From NCBI GenBank assembly GCA_949825065.1, contig OX463859.1, forward strand, positions 8,651,850-8,715,849: 64,000 nucleotides of DNA, in the 5' to 3' direction. The DNA comes from Odontocerum albicorne. Taxonomy: Eukaryota; Arthropoda; Insecta; Trichoptera; Odontoceridae. Of this stretch, positions 33,616 to 42,215 are shown piece after piece; positions within the stretch are counted from its first letter, which is position 1; each line of letters starts with the position of its first letter. A model generated the notes under the pieces. It was not told the origin of the DNA. It did not search any database and worked only from the letters and a program-made list of their open reading frames with translations. The position numbers and the translations under genes are program-made.

Positions 33616-34896
33616 TCAGGTGTACAAATAAGCCACCGCCGTTTGACAAAAGTTGGAGCCACCAGTAAGTTATGGTTAAAATTGTCAGATGTAAAACGTC
33701 ATTGTCGTAAGGTTGGACATTTGTCAACAACATAACCTTGAAACATAAGCGAATTTTTATCAGTATAATATATTCTTTTGTGTGCGAAAATGTCAACTTT
33801 TGAGCCGAATAAGTGTCATTTGCGGGAACTTTTAATTTACTTCTTTAATTTGAAGAAATTTGCAGCTGAGGCGCATCGATTGTTTGTAGAAGCATATGGT
33901 GAGGGGTCCTTAAGTGAGAGTAGTTGTCGTGAGTGGTTTTAAAAGTTTAAGAATGGTGAATTTGACATCGAAGACAAAGAACGTAGCGGAAGGCCGAAAG
34001 TGTACGAAGACGCGTAATCGGAAGTATTATTGGATCAAGATTCGTGCCAAACGCAAGAAGAACTTCCACTTACATTAGGAGTGACTCAACAAGCAATTTC
34101 ACATCGGTTGAAATCATTGGGAATGATTCAAAAACAAGGAAATTGGGTTCCATATGAACTGATACCGAGAAACGTTGAATGCCGATTTTCCACATGTGAA
34201 ATGCTGCTTGCCAGGCATAAACGAAAGGGTTTTCTGCACCGTATATTCACTGGTGATGGATCCACTATGATAATCCAAAAAGGAAGAAATCATGGGGACC
34301 CCCTGGCCATGCTTCAACTTCTACGGCTAAGCCAAATATTCATGGAAAAAAACTCTTGTTGTGTATTTGGTGGGATCAGCTTGGTGTCGTGTATTATGAG
34401 TTGCTCAAACCGAACGAAACCATTGCTGGGGCTGTCGACCGAACTTAATTGATGAGATTGAGTCGAGCATTCAAGGAAAAGCGCGCCCACTACTACTCCA
34501 GACTAGACAAAATTATTCTCCTACATGATAATGCTTGTCCACATGTTGCGGCGCCGGTCAAAACCAATTTTGAAACACTCAATTGGGAAGTTTTACCCCA
34601 CCCGCCGTATTCACCAGACATTGCTCCTTCTGATTTCCACTTGTTTCGATCGATGACGCATGGCCTGTCTGAGCAGCACTTCACATCATATGAAGATACC
34701 AAAAATTGGGTCGATTCGTGAATAGCCTCAAAAGATGAAGCATTCTTCCGATGCGGTATCCATATGCTGCCGGAAAGATGGGAAAAAGTAGTGGCAAGCG
34801 ATGGGCAATACTTCGAATAAAACATGAAGTTCCGTTCTTTCACAATAAATGCCCAATTTTTTATAAAAAACGGCGGAAACTTATTTGTACACCTAA
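33616..34896 (+). mobile_element. Mariner element M2 (1281 bp), full length but decayed
   Basis: Ends TCAGGTGTACAAATAAGCCA and the complement of TTAGGTGTACAAATAAGTTT, flanked by TA (33614-33615 and 34897-34898). AGGTGTACAA-type ends are seen in mauritiana-like mariners. The length fits an undeleted element. The transposase has several stops and frameshifts, so this is an old copy. Confidence 0.9.
33790..34820 (+). pseudogene. Mariner transposase pseudogene (M2)
   Basis: ATG at 33790 starts MSTFEPNKCHLRELL. A stop follows EWF (about 33940) and another follows PKVYEDA (about 34015). The frame continues with the helix-turn-helix and WVPYEL. First catalytic Asp is in FTGDGS. Frameshifts follow, then LLHDNACPH (second Asp) and PDIAPSDFHLF (third Asp) at 34449-34721, and finally [17 protein letters not shown] in another frame. 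All D,D34D positions survive but the frame does not. Confidence 0.9.
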
Positions 34897-34899
34897 TAA

Positions 34900-35558
34900 A
34901 TTCGTTCAATTCAATAAAAAAGTTCTGAAAATTATGTTCCTTCGGTATTTGTTAGAAAGAGATTTGACCTGTGTTATTTTGGTTGATTGCATTACACACG
35001 GATACTATGCTGTTATCGTATAACAGTGTGTTCTGTCTTTTAACCTGTGTTTTTACAGAAAAAAAATCACTAGCTTTTTGTCATTTCTGTAGGTAGAGAC
35101 ATTGTTTATTTACCCGTAAAAAAAAGTTGTGATACAACTTTTTTGGTCAATTTAAAGAAAAAATCATTAATTAAATTAAATTTTAAAAAATCACTAAAAT
35201 TGCCTCAAAAAAAAATTAATATTCACTGAGTGATGTTTTTTACATTCAATGAGTTCTTGGTGGACTAATGATTCAAACTTTTATTTATTTATTTGATATA
35301 TTGGATCTTAAAGTGTATCATTTGAGTGATGTCAATCTAATTTATAATTATTGTTAAAAACTAAAGAAACGGGTAAAAGTCTTGTCAATGGATTAAAAAT
35401 AAGTTTGACTTATGTCATTTCCATTTGTTAATGTTTGTTTCAATTAAATTTTGCTAGTATATTTTTATTGCTGAAAGTTGTCAAATCTCAAGCAGATGCT
35501 GCTTCTTCTTGTTGCATTTTCCAGCAACTCAACAGAATTGCACTCAAACTTAAGACTA
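34900..35558. other. No recognised feature
   Basis: AT-rich spacer between mariner M2 and the GGCC-ended MITE. Confidence 0.4.
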
Positions 35559-35630
35559 AGGCCACACCAAAGTGCTTCGCTAGGTGCTCCGTGACTAATA
35601 GACTAGGTGCTTTGCATAAATTCATTTGAC

Positions 35631-35858
35631 ATTGTAATTTATTTTTATCAAACACTGTTTATTCCACTTTTTTGTGACGGTATAACCCTACCGGTTTCAA
35701 GGTTTTCACCTCATCTTCAGGGGAGCACAAACAAGAGAAAGCCTTGAAACCGGTAGGGTTATACCGTCACAAAAAAGTGGAATAAACAGTGTTTGATAAA
35801 AATGAATTACAATGTCTTTAAACCTCCACAACGTTAATGCCTTAACTATAAACAACAT
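35631..35858 (-). mobile_element. Palindromic insertion with 12-bp target duplication (possible Penelope-like fragment)
   Basis: Flanked by AATTCATTTGAC on both sides (35619-35630 and 35859-35870); MITE copy 2 has that site once, proving the insertion. The arms (CACTGTTTATTCCACTTTTT ... ) form a near-perfect inverted repeat around a ~55-nt centre. On the minus strand the centre contains CTGAAGA, a short stem, GAAA, a CGGTA/TACCG stem and GTC, the conserved parts of a hammerhead ribozyme. Inverted terminal fragments plus a hammerhead are known from Penelope-like elements; the family assignment is inference. Confidence 0.55.
35676..35720 (-). ncRNA. Hammerhead-ribozyme-like core (candidate)
   Basis: Minus strand order: CTGAAGA (35720-35714, fits CUGANGA), a 4-bp stem GAGG/CCTT with a GAAA-rich loop, GAAA (35698-35695), a stem III of A-T, C-G and GGTA/TACC with one bulged C, then GTC (35678-35676) as the cleavage triplet. 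Stem I is weak: TTTGT and ACAAA can pair only with an unpaired GCTCCC. So it may be degraded or inactive. Confidence 0.4.
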
Positions 35859-36254
35859 AATTCATTTGACATTTGGGAACGGTTGAGTCAACAAATGATG
35901 CCACTCTAAAAATAACCAATTTTATTACAACTTACCATATTTATTTACTTTCTGTGCAACTTCATTCCAAAGTGATTTTATTACAGGTACATTTTTGTAT
36001 AATTTGCTCGATGGGTTCCATAAAGGCTCCCTTTTATAAACAGCTGTTATTAAAACTTCCGCCATCTTGTAAAATCACTTGGTGACACAATAAAATTAAC
36101 CAACATGTCTGTTCGCTAATGTTGCGTGGCGCAAATCATGCAGTGTGGCCATTGCGATAGTATGCGGTGTGTTGGTTCGCTAGGATATGTTGCCTAGCTC
36201 GTAGCATAGCTGTAAGCACCAAGCAAGGCTCCTACCTGTGTGGCCGAGGCCTAA

Positions 36255-36470
36255 GTCCAGAGATGCGAAGTCCTCTTCTGCCCCGTTTGCCATTTATTTT
36301 TTCATGAATGATCAGTTGTGTCATAATGTATCTTGTGCCCCTCATTATGTGACTGAGATACTGCAACTTTCGAACCTTCACAGCTTTAAGCAATTCTTGG
36401 AACTTATACATATGAGCAAATACTTCCATATTTGTAGCATGATTTGTCCATGGAATCTTTAGATCTATAC
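36255..36470 (-). mobile_element. Non-LTR RT C-terminal fragment (antisense)
   Basis: The minus strand reads AVKVRKLQYLSHIMRGTRY, then LIIHEKINGKRGRRG. The RKLxYLxHIxRG and GKRGxxR motifs are the post-RT region of non-LTR retrotransposons. It abuts the right end of the GGCC-ended MITE. Confidence 0.7.
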
Positions 36471-36575
36471 CTTTAAAATCTGATCCTTAGTGAATAGAAT
36501 TATGTAAACGTTAAAAAAATTATGTGAGTAATATGACATGCTGAGTATGAGTGATTTGTAGGTGGAAATATAATA

Positions 36576-37489
36576 TACGAGGGTCATCTAGAAAGTAAGG
36601 TTACAAGGGCTCCTGAGGCCGGGGGAAATTTTTTGTTTCGAAGTTGGCGCACCTGGCGTGTAGGGGGGATCCTTACGGTCAGTTTGTTTGATCCCGCGTG
36701 TTTGTCGCCCATTTTGTTCAGTCACAGTAAATTCTTCCGATGGAGAGGTCGTCGCGTGCTCCCGCCACCTCCCGTCCGTGCGAGATCCGCGCAGTCATCC
36801 GTTTTTTGACTGCAGAACAATACCGCCGCGAATATCCATCGGAAGCTCGTGGAAGTTTATGGTAGTGATGTGATGAGTCGACAATATGTCACGAAGTGGG
36901 TAAGGTTGTTTAGAGAAGGCCGTACTGATACGACGAGGCAAGGCAGTGATTTCTGACAAACTTGTGCAAAAAATTGAAGAACAAGGGCGAAATGACCGCC
37001 CTGTGATGCTTGACGACCTTCACGAATAATTTCCTGACATTTCTCGAAGTCTCCTAGGTGATATTGTGTCGGAAAAACTTGGTTACAAGAAGTTGTGTGC
37101 GAGATGGGTGCCCAGAATGCTCACACCGGAGCAACGTCAAAATCGCGTGACCGCCGCGCCAGAATTTTTGGATCGTTTTGCACAGGAGGGAGAAGTTTTT
37201 CTGGACGTCGATGACACGTGGGTGTGTCACTACACCCCAACAATTTTCCAACGATCAGGAGGTCGAGGAAGCTGTGAAGAAGTGTCTGAAAGAGCTGGCG
37301 GCGGAGGTCTATGACGCTGACATACAAAAGCTGGTGCCCCGACTACAGAAATGTCTCTATCTCGACGGCGGTTACGTTGAAAAATAGCTTGATATATATT
37401 TGTGAAGTATCCTGTGAATTTCAATTAAATACAAGCATTTTTCGATCCTACATAAATGTTGTAACCTTACTTTCTAGATGACCCTCGTA
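36576..37489 (+). mobile_element. Mariner-like element M3, deleted (~914 bp)
   Basis: Ends CGAGGGTCATCTAGAAAGTA and its complement with TA beside each. It is distinctly GC-richer than its surroundings, suggesting recent arrival or a different origin. The transposase has an N-terminal frameshift, stops, and a deletion that removes the middle and end of the catalytic domain. Confidence 0.85.
36740..37387 (+). pseudogene. Mariner-like transposase pseudogene (M3)
   Basis: Begins MERSSRAPATSRPCEIRAVI (ATG near 36740). A frameshift after AEQYRR is followed by KLVEVYGSDVMSRQYV and WVRLFREGRTDT, the HTH region. Stops interrupt near 36955 and 37028. Next come SEKLGYKKLCARWVPRMLT, and FLDVDDTWVCHYTP with the first catalytic Asp. 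Sequence then jumps to the C-terminal DQEVEEAVKKCLKELAAE segment, so the second and third catalytic Asp are missing. Confidence 0.8.
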
Positions 37490-37970
37490 TATCTTTTTAT
37501 TGCAGTATGGAAAGATAATAATGTGAAAATATCAGCCAATTTTTCTTTTGTATGTATCTTCAACACCATTAAAAACCAACTTATCTCTTTTATTGTTATC
37601 TCAATGCTATTGTTATCAATAAAAAATATGATTTTATTCTTATGGCAATAATAACACAAACATGGTTTAAATTGTGATCTCGGTCTTAACAAGCTAAACA
37701 TATTGTTTGGTTGTCAATGGATTTCTTACACCTGCGTACAATGCCTCTGCTCACGAATTAGTTGTAACGGCGCATTACGCAATTACGCATTAGTTGTTCT
37801 CAGGTGCGCCGCGTTGTGAACATTGTTTGTCGTTGCGTTAGCTCTTGATACAATTTTTTTTTGCTTTAAAATTAAAATTTCCCAAGAAAATGAATTTCGG
37901 TTTGTGAACATTTCGGCTCGCGAACGGAATCAAAGAACGAATTAAGTTCGTAACCCGAGGTACCACTGTA

Positions 37971-38178
37971 CAGTGGATTCACGATTAACCGAGGCAGTAA
38001 AAAATTAGATTTTTAAGATTGATAAAAGCTTTGCAGACCTCTTCTTTAAATAGGGCTTTCAATTAACCTATTTTGAATAATCCGTTATTTTTACACCCAA
38101 GAAACCAAAATATACATAAAGGATTAATCTTTGCAAGCAAGTAAACTGCGGGAAATCCTCGCCCTTTGTCTACCACTG
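37971..38178. mobile_element. Possible small pogo-type MITE
   Basis: CAGTGG at 37971 and CCACTG ending at 38178, each next to TA, with weak inverted similarity (..CCGAGG / CCTCGC..). The adjacent sequence just left (TAACCCGAGGTACCACTGTA) looks like the end of another such element. Short and weakly supported. Confidence 0.35.
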
Positions 38179-38271
38179 TATAATACAATCCTTGTTCTGC
38201 AGGTAGAAATCGCTTAGTTTATTTATTAGTTGAGACACTGAGGATATTTCTGCACTTCAAACACTTGTTAA

Positions 38272-38874
38272 CCTTTTCCTTCCTGTGCTAAAAAAGTCCG
38301 CGCATTCCGGTGCTGTGTATTCAATACACATCATTACACATGTAAAAATGAGCGATTTAAAATTGGAAATATAAGAATATTCATAGCCAATCGCTTAAAT
38401 TAATTAAATTTGAAGTCAAAAGTGATAATAATTGAAATTTAATTGCTGAAAACATGAAAAAAACAACGGCCGACGTTTACAAAACGGGCGAAGAAATCAT
38501 CTCAAATGGATGTCCGCGAGCTATTGAAGCGAGCGAACTGAGATTCTTTTTCTTGCGTTCCCATATACTGAAGTAGAGTGAGACGTGAATAGCGTCGCTT
38601 CCTCACCCATAGCGGTTTTTAGAATGAATATACCTACGTCACACACTGGCACACGTTTGATTATGTTGGTGAATTTATTCCCGATTTTCACAAAATATCT
38701 CTGATGTGGCCGATAAGTGCTAACAATTATTATGAATATTATTTTTTTCATTCAATGCATAAATGTATTACGGAGGAATACCTAAAATCTGAACCCAGTA
38801 TTTATTATATTTATAGAGATATTAAAGTTTTTAGAAGCAATGTGTACTAGTTACACATCACAGTGAAGGAAGGG
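38272..38874 (+). mobile_element. TTAA-target MITE, copy C
   Basis: TTAA at 38268-38271 and 38875-38878. Ends CCTTTTCCTTCCTGTGCTAA and the complement of CCCTTCCTTCACTGTG. The interior is nearly colinear with copies A and B. Confidence 0.85.
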
Positions 38875-38890
38875 TTAAAGGCACTCACTA

Positions 38891-38927
38891 TTAATCTTAC
38901 TATAAATCAAATTTATAGTAAGATTAA
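38891..38927. repeat. Short perfect hairpin, 17-bp stem
   Basis: TTAATCTTACTATAAAT, loop CAA, then the exact complement. It lies 12 bp beyond the right TTAA of MITE copy C. No terminator role is implied in a eukaryote. Confidence 0.75.
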
Positions 38928-39299
38928 GTGATGTTTGCAAACACAACAGATGTATTTACATTATAAAAATACCTATATTCTGGAAGGTCACAGTCATATG
39001 AATAATTTATTTGACATTGTTATTTGGAATTAGAAAAATTTTAATCGACCATCTGCATCAAGATGGTCATCAAAATTAATACCTGTGAAATAATACTTAA
39101 TGTTTGAAGCTATTGCTAAATGCTACTCCAAAATTTACTAGTGTAAGGTATGTCCATAAATTTGTGTGTATTGATTTTTTATGTATGACTCATTTTGTAG
39201 AATAATACGCTTCCAAACAAGTCGTATTCTATTTTGAAATGTACACTCAAGTGGTCAGTTTATCGTAGATTTTGTAAACATCAGACGTAAATAAGAGCT

Positions 39300-39816
39300 C
39301 TTAGAAAATGAATATCAATAATCAGTACAAACAGCATGTTCTATATCTTTAAATTTTTAAACGGTGAAAGTGCGAGTTCTGCAGCATAAAAATTAACAGT
39401 GTTCATAATGAGAATGATATCAGTGTAGGAACTACCCAGAAATGGGTTCCAAGATTTAAAGATGGACAAAGCTGTGTTAATGATAAGCCCTGGTCATGAT
39501 GTCCTGTTAATTTTGACGACGCTACAAAGAGTCTTGTTGAACCAGAGCCAGCACTAACGGTGGATCAGATTACAGAAAGGCTTTCGGTATTTCGTCACCT
39601 TAAAGAGATAGGAAAGGTATGCAATCTTGAAAAGTGGGAACCACACTAGCTATCGGAAGCCAATTGCAAGCAGCGAATAAATATCTGTACTTCTGAATTA
39701 ATGCGCTTTGAACGTGAGCCGTTTCTTGTCTGCACTGTGCCAGGTGATAAAAAGTGGATGCTGTATCATAATATCGCAAGAAAAAGATGTTGGACTGTCA
39801 TTATAAATTTAACCGG
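39300..39816 (+). pseudogene. Mariner transposase relic (M7)
   Basis: Broken frames contain QKWVPRFKDGQSCVND, HLKEIGKVCNLEKWEPH and a FLVCTVPGDKKWMLYHNIAR segment, in the place of the first catalytic Asp (TGDEKW) of mariner. It is strongly decayed and cut off at 39816 by the TTAA element that follows. Confidence 0.65.
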
Positions 39817-39820
39817 TTAA

Positions 39821-40358
39821 CACGTTCAGTGCTAACAACGCGCCTAGTGCGTTCTTCTTCGCAACCGTCAGGTGCTAACAACGAGCCTGACGCATTTTCG
39901 TATGCAAACCAAATATACTATTACCGCTCGTATGCAAACCAAAGATACTATTACTGCTCGTATGCAAACCAAAGATACTATTACCGCTCGTATGCAAACC
40001 AAAGATACTATTACTGCTCGTATGCAAACCAAAGATACTATTACCGCTCGTATGCAAACCAAAGATACTATTACCGCTCGTATGCAAACCAAAGATACTA
40101 TTACTGCTCGTATGCAAACCAAAGATACTATTACCGCTCGTATGCAAACCAAAGATACTATTACCGCTCGTATGCAAACCAAAGATACTATTACCGCTCG
40201 TATGCAAACCAAAGATACTATTACCGCTCGTATGCAAGTCAAATATACTATGAACGCGTGTACGTCAAGTGATTTCAAGTCAAGTGATTTTTTTTTAAAT
40301 TTTAATAATCAGTCAGCCACACCTGAATTACCTTAATAATTTGATCGCATTGAATGTG
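39821..40358. mobile_element. TTAA-target element with internal 30-bp tandem repeats
   Basis: TTAA at 39817-39820 and 40359-40362. Ends CACGTTCAGTGCTAACAACG and the complement of CACATTCAATGCGATC, sharing CACRTTCARTGC. Its centre is the 12-copy repeat at 39901-40260. It is inserted in a mariner relic. No transposase. Confidence 0.7.
39901..40260. repeat. 30-bp tandem repeat, 12 copies
   Basis: Unit TATGCAAACCAAAGATACTA then TTACCGCTCG, with a C/T polymorphism in the second half and a degenerate last unit. Because 30 is a multiple of 3 and the unit has no stop in several frames, long ORFs open on both strands. Confidence 0.95.
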
Positions 40359-40362
40359 TTAA

Positions 40363-40680
40363 CCGAATAAAAATAACCATTTTTGGTTATTTTGAAATTG
40401 TCCAAATAACCAGTTATGTCTCAACTATAAAAATTTTTACCTATATAAAATTTCATAACTTCCATCCCATGATGAAAATTGTATGATTTTAAATGGTGTT
40501 CGATAATGTCAAATTTGACTAATTGCATTATTTTTTTGTATCGTTTCTAAGATTAGTTTTATATTTCTCCGATAAACAATTATAAAATACACATAAAATT
40601 TTTCTTAAGAAAATACTATACCCTAGCATCTCACTTCGAAAAAATGGAAGAAATATCGCGAAACAAAAAAAACAAATGTT
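40363..40680. other. No recognised feature; NSD upstream region
   Basis: AT-rich. Nothing beyond possible promoter elements of the NSD gene farther right. Confidence 0.4.
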
Positions 40681-40691
40681 TGTGTGATCTG

Positions 40692-40700
40692 TCAGTCAGT
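40692..40700 (+). promoter_or_regulatory. Candidate NSD initiator
   Basis: TCAGTCAGT contains two overlapping TCAGT initiator matches about 130 nt upstream of the 5' UTR exon acceptor (40830). A short non-coding first exon starting here is possible, but I cannot define its donor. Confidence 0.25.
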
Positions 40701-40830
40701 GCTACTTCGTGATGAGAAGACAGTTGTGTGATTGAACCATACCTGTGCGAATATTGTTTCATTCCTTCCGTTTTTCGTAGATGATTTTATTTATGAAAGT
40801 ATTAATTTGATTTTTCTCTTTATTTTTCAG

Positions 40831-40972
40831 AAATCGTCCCGGAAGATCAATCTGTGTATTTGAAGTGATATGTAACATTTTAAAGATAAAACTTATCAGT
40901 ATTTGTATGTTTAGAATAAAAATTTGCTCGCTTTTGAAATAATTAATGTGATGTGTGCAAAAAAACTTAAAC
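40831..40972 (+). other. NSD 5' UTR part of the first coding exon
   Basis: A strong acceptor (TTTTTCTCTTTATTTTTCAG) ends at 40830, so an upstream non-coding exon is likely. The leader to ATG is 142 nt and contains a short out-of-frame upstream ORF starting at 40951. Confidence 0.55.
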
Positions 40973-42215
40973 ATGACTTCCGCAGATAGTATTTCTTTAA
41001 TCAACAAAGATATGTCTGTGATATCTCAAAACGAGAGTGCGAATCTCTCGTCTGAAGAATCTCAAGAATCTCAATATGATACGGATACAACTATTGATAC
41101 AAACATATTCCCTTTGGATAATAAGTTGAGCGATGATTCGAGTAGCCTCACTTCTATCAAACGTACGTATGTTAAGAAGTCTCGGTTGGAAAGGGAATTA
41201 GAAATAAGTATGACACCTAAAATGACGTATATTTCGTTTGAAAAATCAAGTCCGGAGAATGCGAGTCCTAATACTAGCCGATATGGGAGAGCTAGGAAAC
41301 AAAAAACCATAGTCGATTTCTATCCAACTGATGTAGCGATACATATAAATTCTAAACTGATTAAAACTGAAAAATCTCCCAAGAAATCGTTATCTCCGAT
41401 TAAATCTCCGATTAAATCTCCTAAAAAAACACCAGTGAATGTGAATTCTCCGTCTAAGTTACAATCAACGCCATTAAAAATGACAGCATCATTTATAAAC
41501 GGTGCAAAAACGCCAAATATGAAGACTTCTTCACCTTTTTTTGATGACGATATGGAACCGATTATAGAAACTAAGCTCATACATACTCCTTGGAATGAAA
41601 ATGCCCATAAAGTACCGATGAAAGTTTATGTAAGGAAAGATTTGATCCAGAGGAAACGGGAACAAAAAGAAGAAACAGGAAGTTTGATAAAAAATATGTT
41701 TTCCCCTTTGAAGCCTTGTATATACTCCTTTTCATCTGATTCATCTCCGAGTCCAGTGAAAAATGATGTATCTCTCGAGAGAAGTATAACAGAAGAAAGT
41801 CCAAAAACTTCTCCGACGAATATAGTCAAATTGACAAACCAAAAATCAGACAAAGAAACCCAGAAGAAAACTAAACAAAATCTAGTCAAAACGACCCCAG
41901 AAAATATGCAAAATAGTCTTAAAGAATCTGAGAAGTCAACTGCAGAGAAGAAAAAACGATTAGGGAAGAAGCTGAGTTTGAAAAAATTGAGTTTCAGTCC
42001 AAAATTGGAGATCGAAGAAAAAGCGACGTCTCCTCAAGTTGAAACGAATGGTGCCGTAGAACCGCTTAAATTTAAGGTGGAAGATTTTACAGAGGAAGAA
42101 GCAGCGTGCAGTTGGAAATTGGGTGAATTGGCTTGGGCGAGAGTCGGTTCGCATCCATTCTGGCCCTGTCTCATAACGAGAGATCCCACTACAGATAGAT
42201 TCCTCCGAAAGAAAA
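40973..42215 (+). CDS. NSD: NSD coding exon 1
   Basis: ATG at 40973 (TTAAAC ATG A) is the first in-frame ATG after the stop at 40949. The open frame extends upstream to 40952 only through non-ATG codons. Encodes residues 1-414: disordered acidic and basic N-terminus, then the first half of PWWP1 ending [11 protein letters not shown]. Donor AAAA|GTAAGA, phase 1. Confidence 0.92.

Larger units (their letters stand above)
35559..36252. mobile_element. GGCC-ended MITE, copy 1, interrupted
   Basis: Ends AAGGCCACACCAAAGTGCTT and GTGTGGCCGAGGCCT. Its interior (GGTTGAGTCAACAAATGATG, CTTCCGCCATCTTGTAAAAT) matches copy 2 at 49518-50028. A 228-bp palindromic element is inserted at 35631-35858 with a 12-bp duplication. 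The family of the MITE is unclear because the target duplication is not evident. Confidence 0.75.

Noticed and set aside
34493..34909. 138-codon minus-strand ORF
   Set aside because: Antisense shadow of the mariner M2 transposase.
37054..37424. Overlapping ORFs on both strands near 37.2 kb
   Set aside because: They are frames within the GC-rich mariner M3 pseudogene; only the plus-strand transposase frames have family resemblance.
39901..40260. CRISPR-like regular repeat
   Set aside because: Units are contiguous with no spacers, and the genome is eukaryotic.
39787..40336. Long overlapping ORFs on both strands (up to 161 codons) with repeated YANQRYYYRS-type peptides
   Set aside because: They are a by-product of a 30-bp (multiple of 3) tandem repeat without stops in several frames. 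Opposite strands are equally open, and there is no start or splice context.
40955..40972. Upstream start of NSD at 40955
   Set aside because: The codon there is GTG. The first in-frame ATG is 40973 and has a good context.
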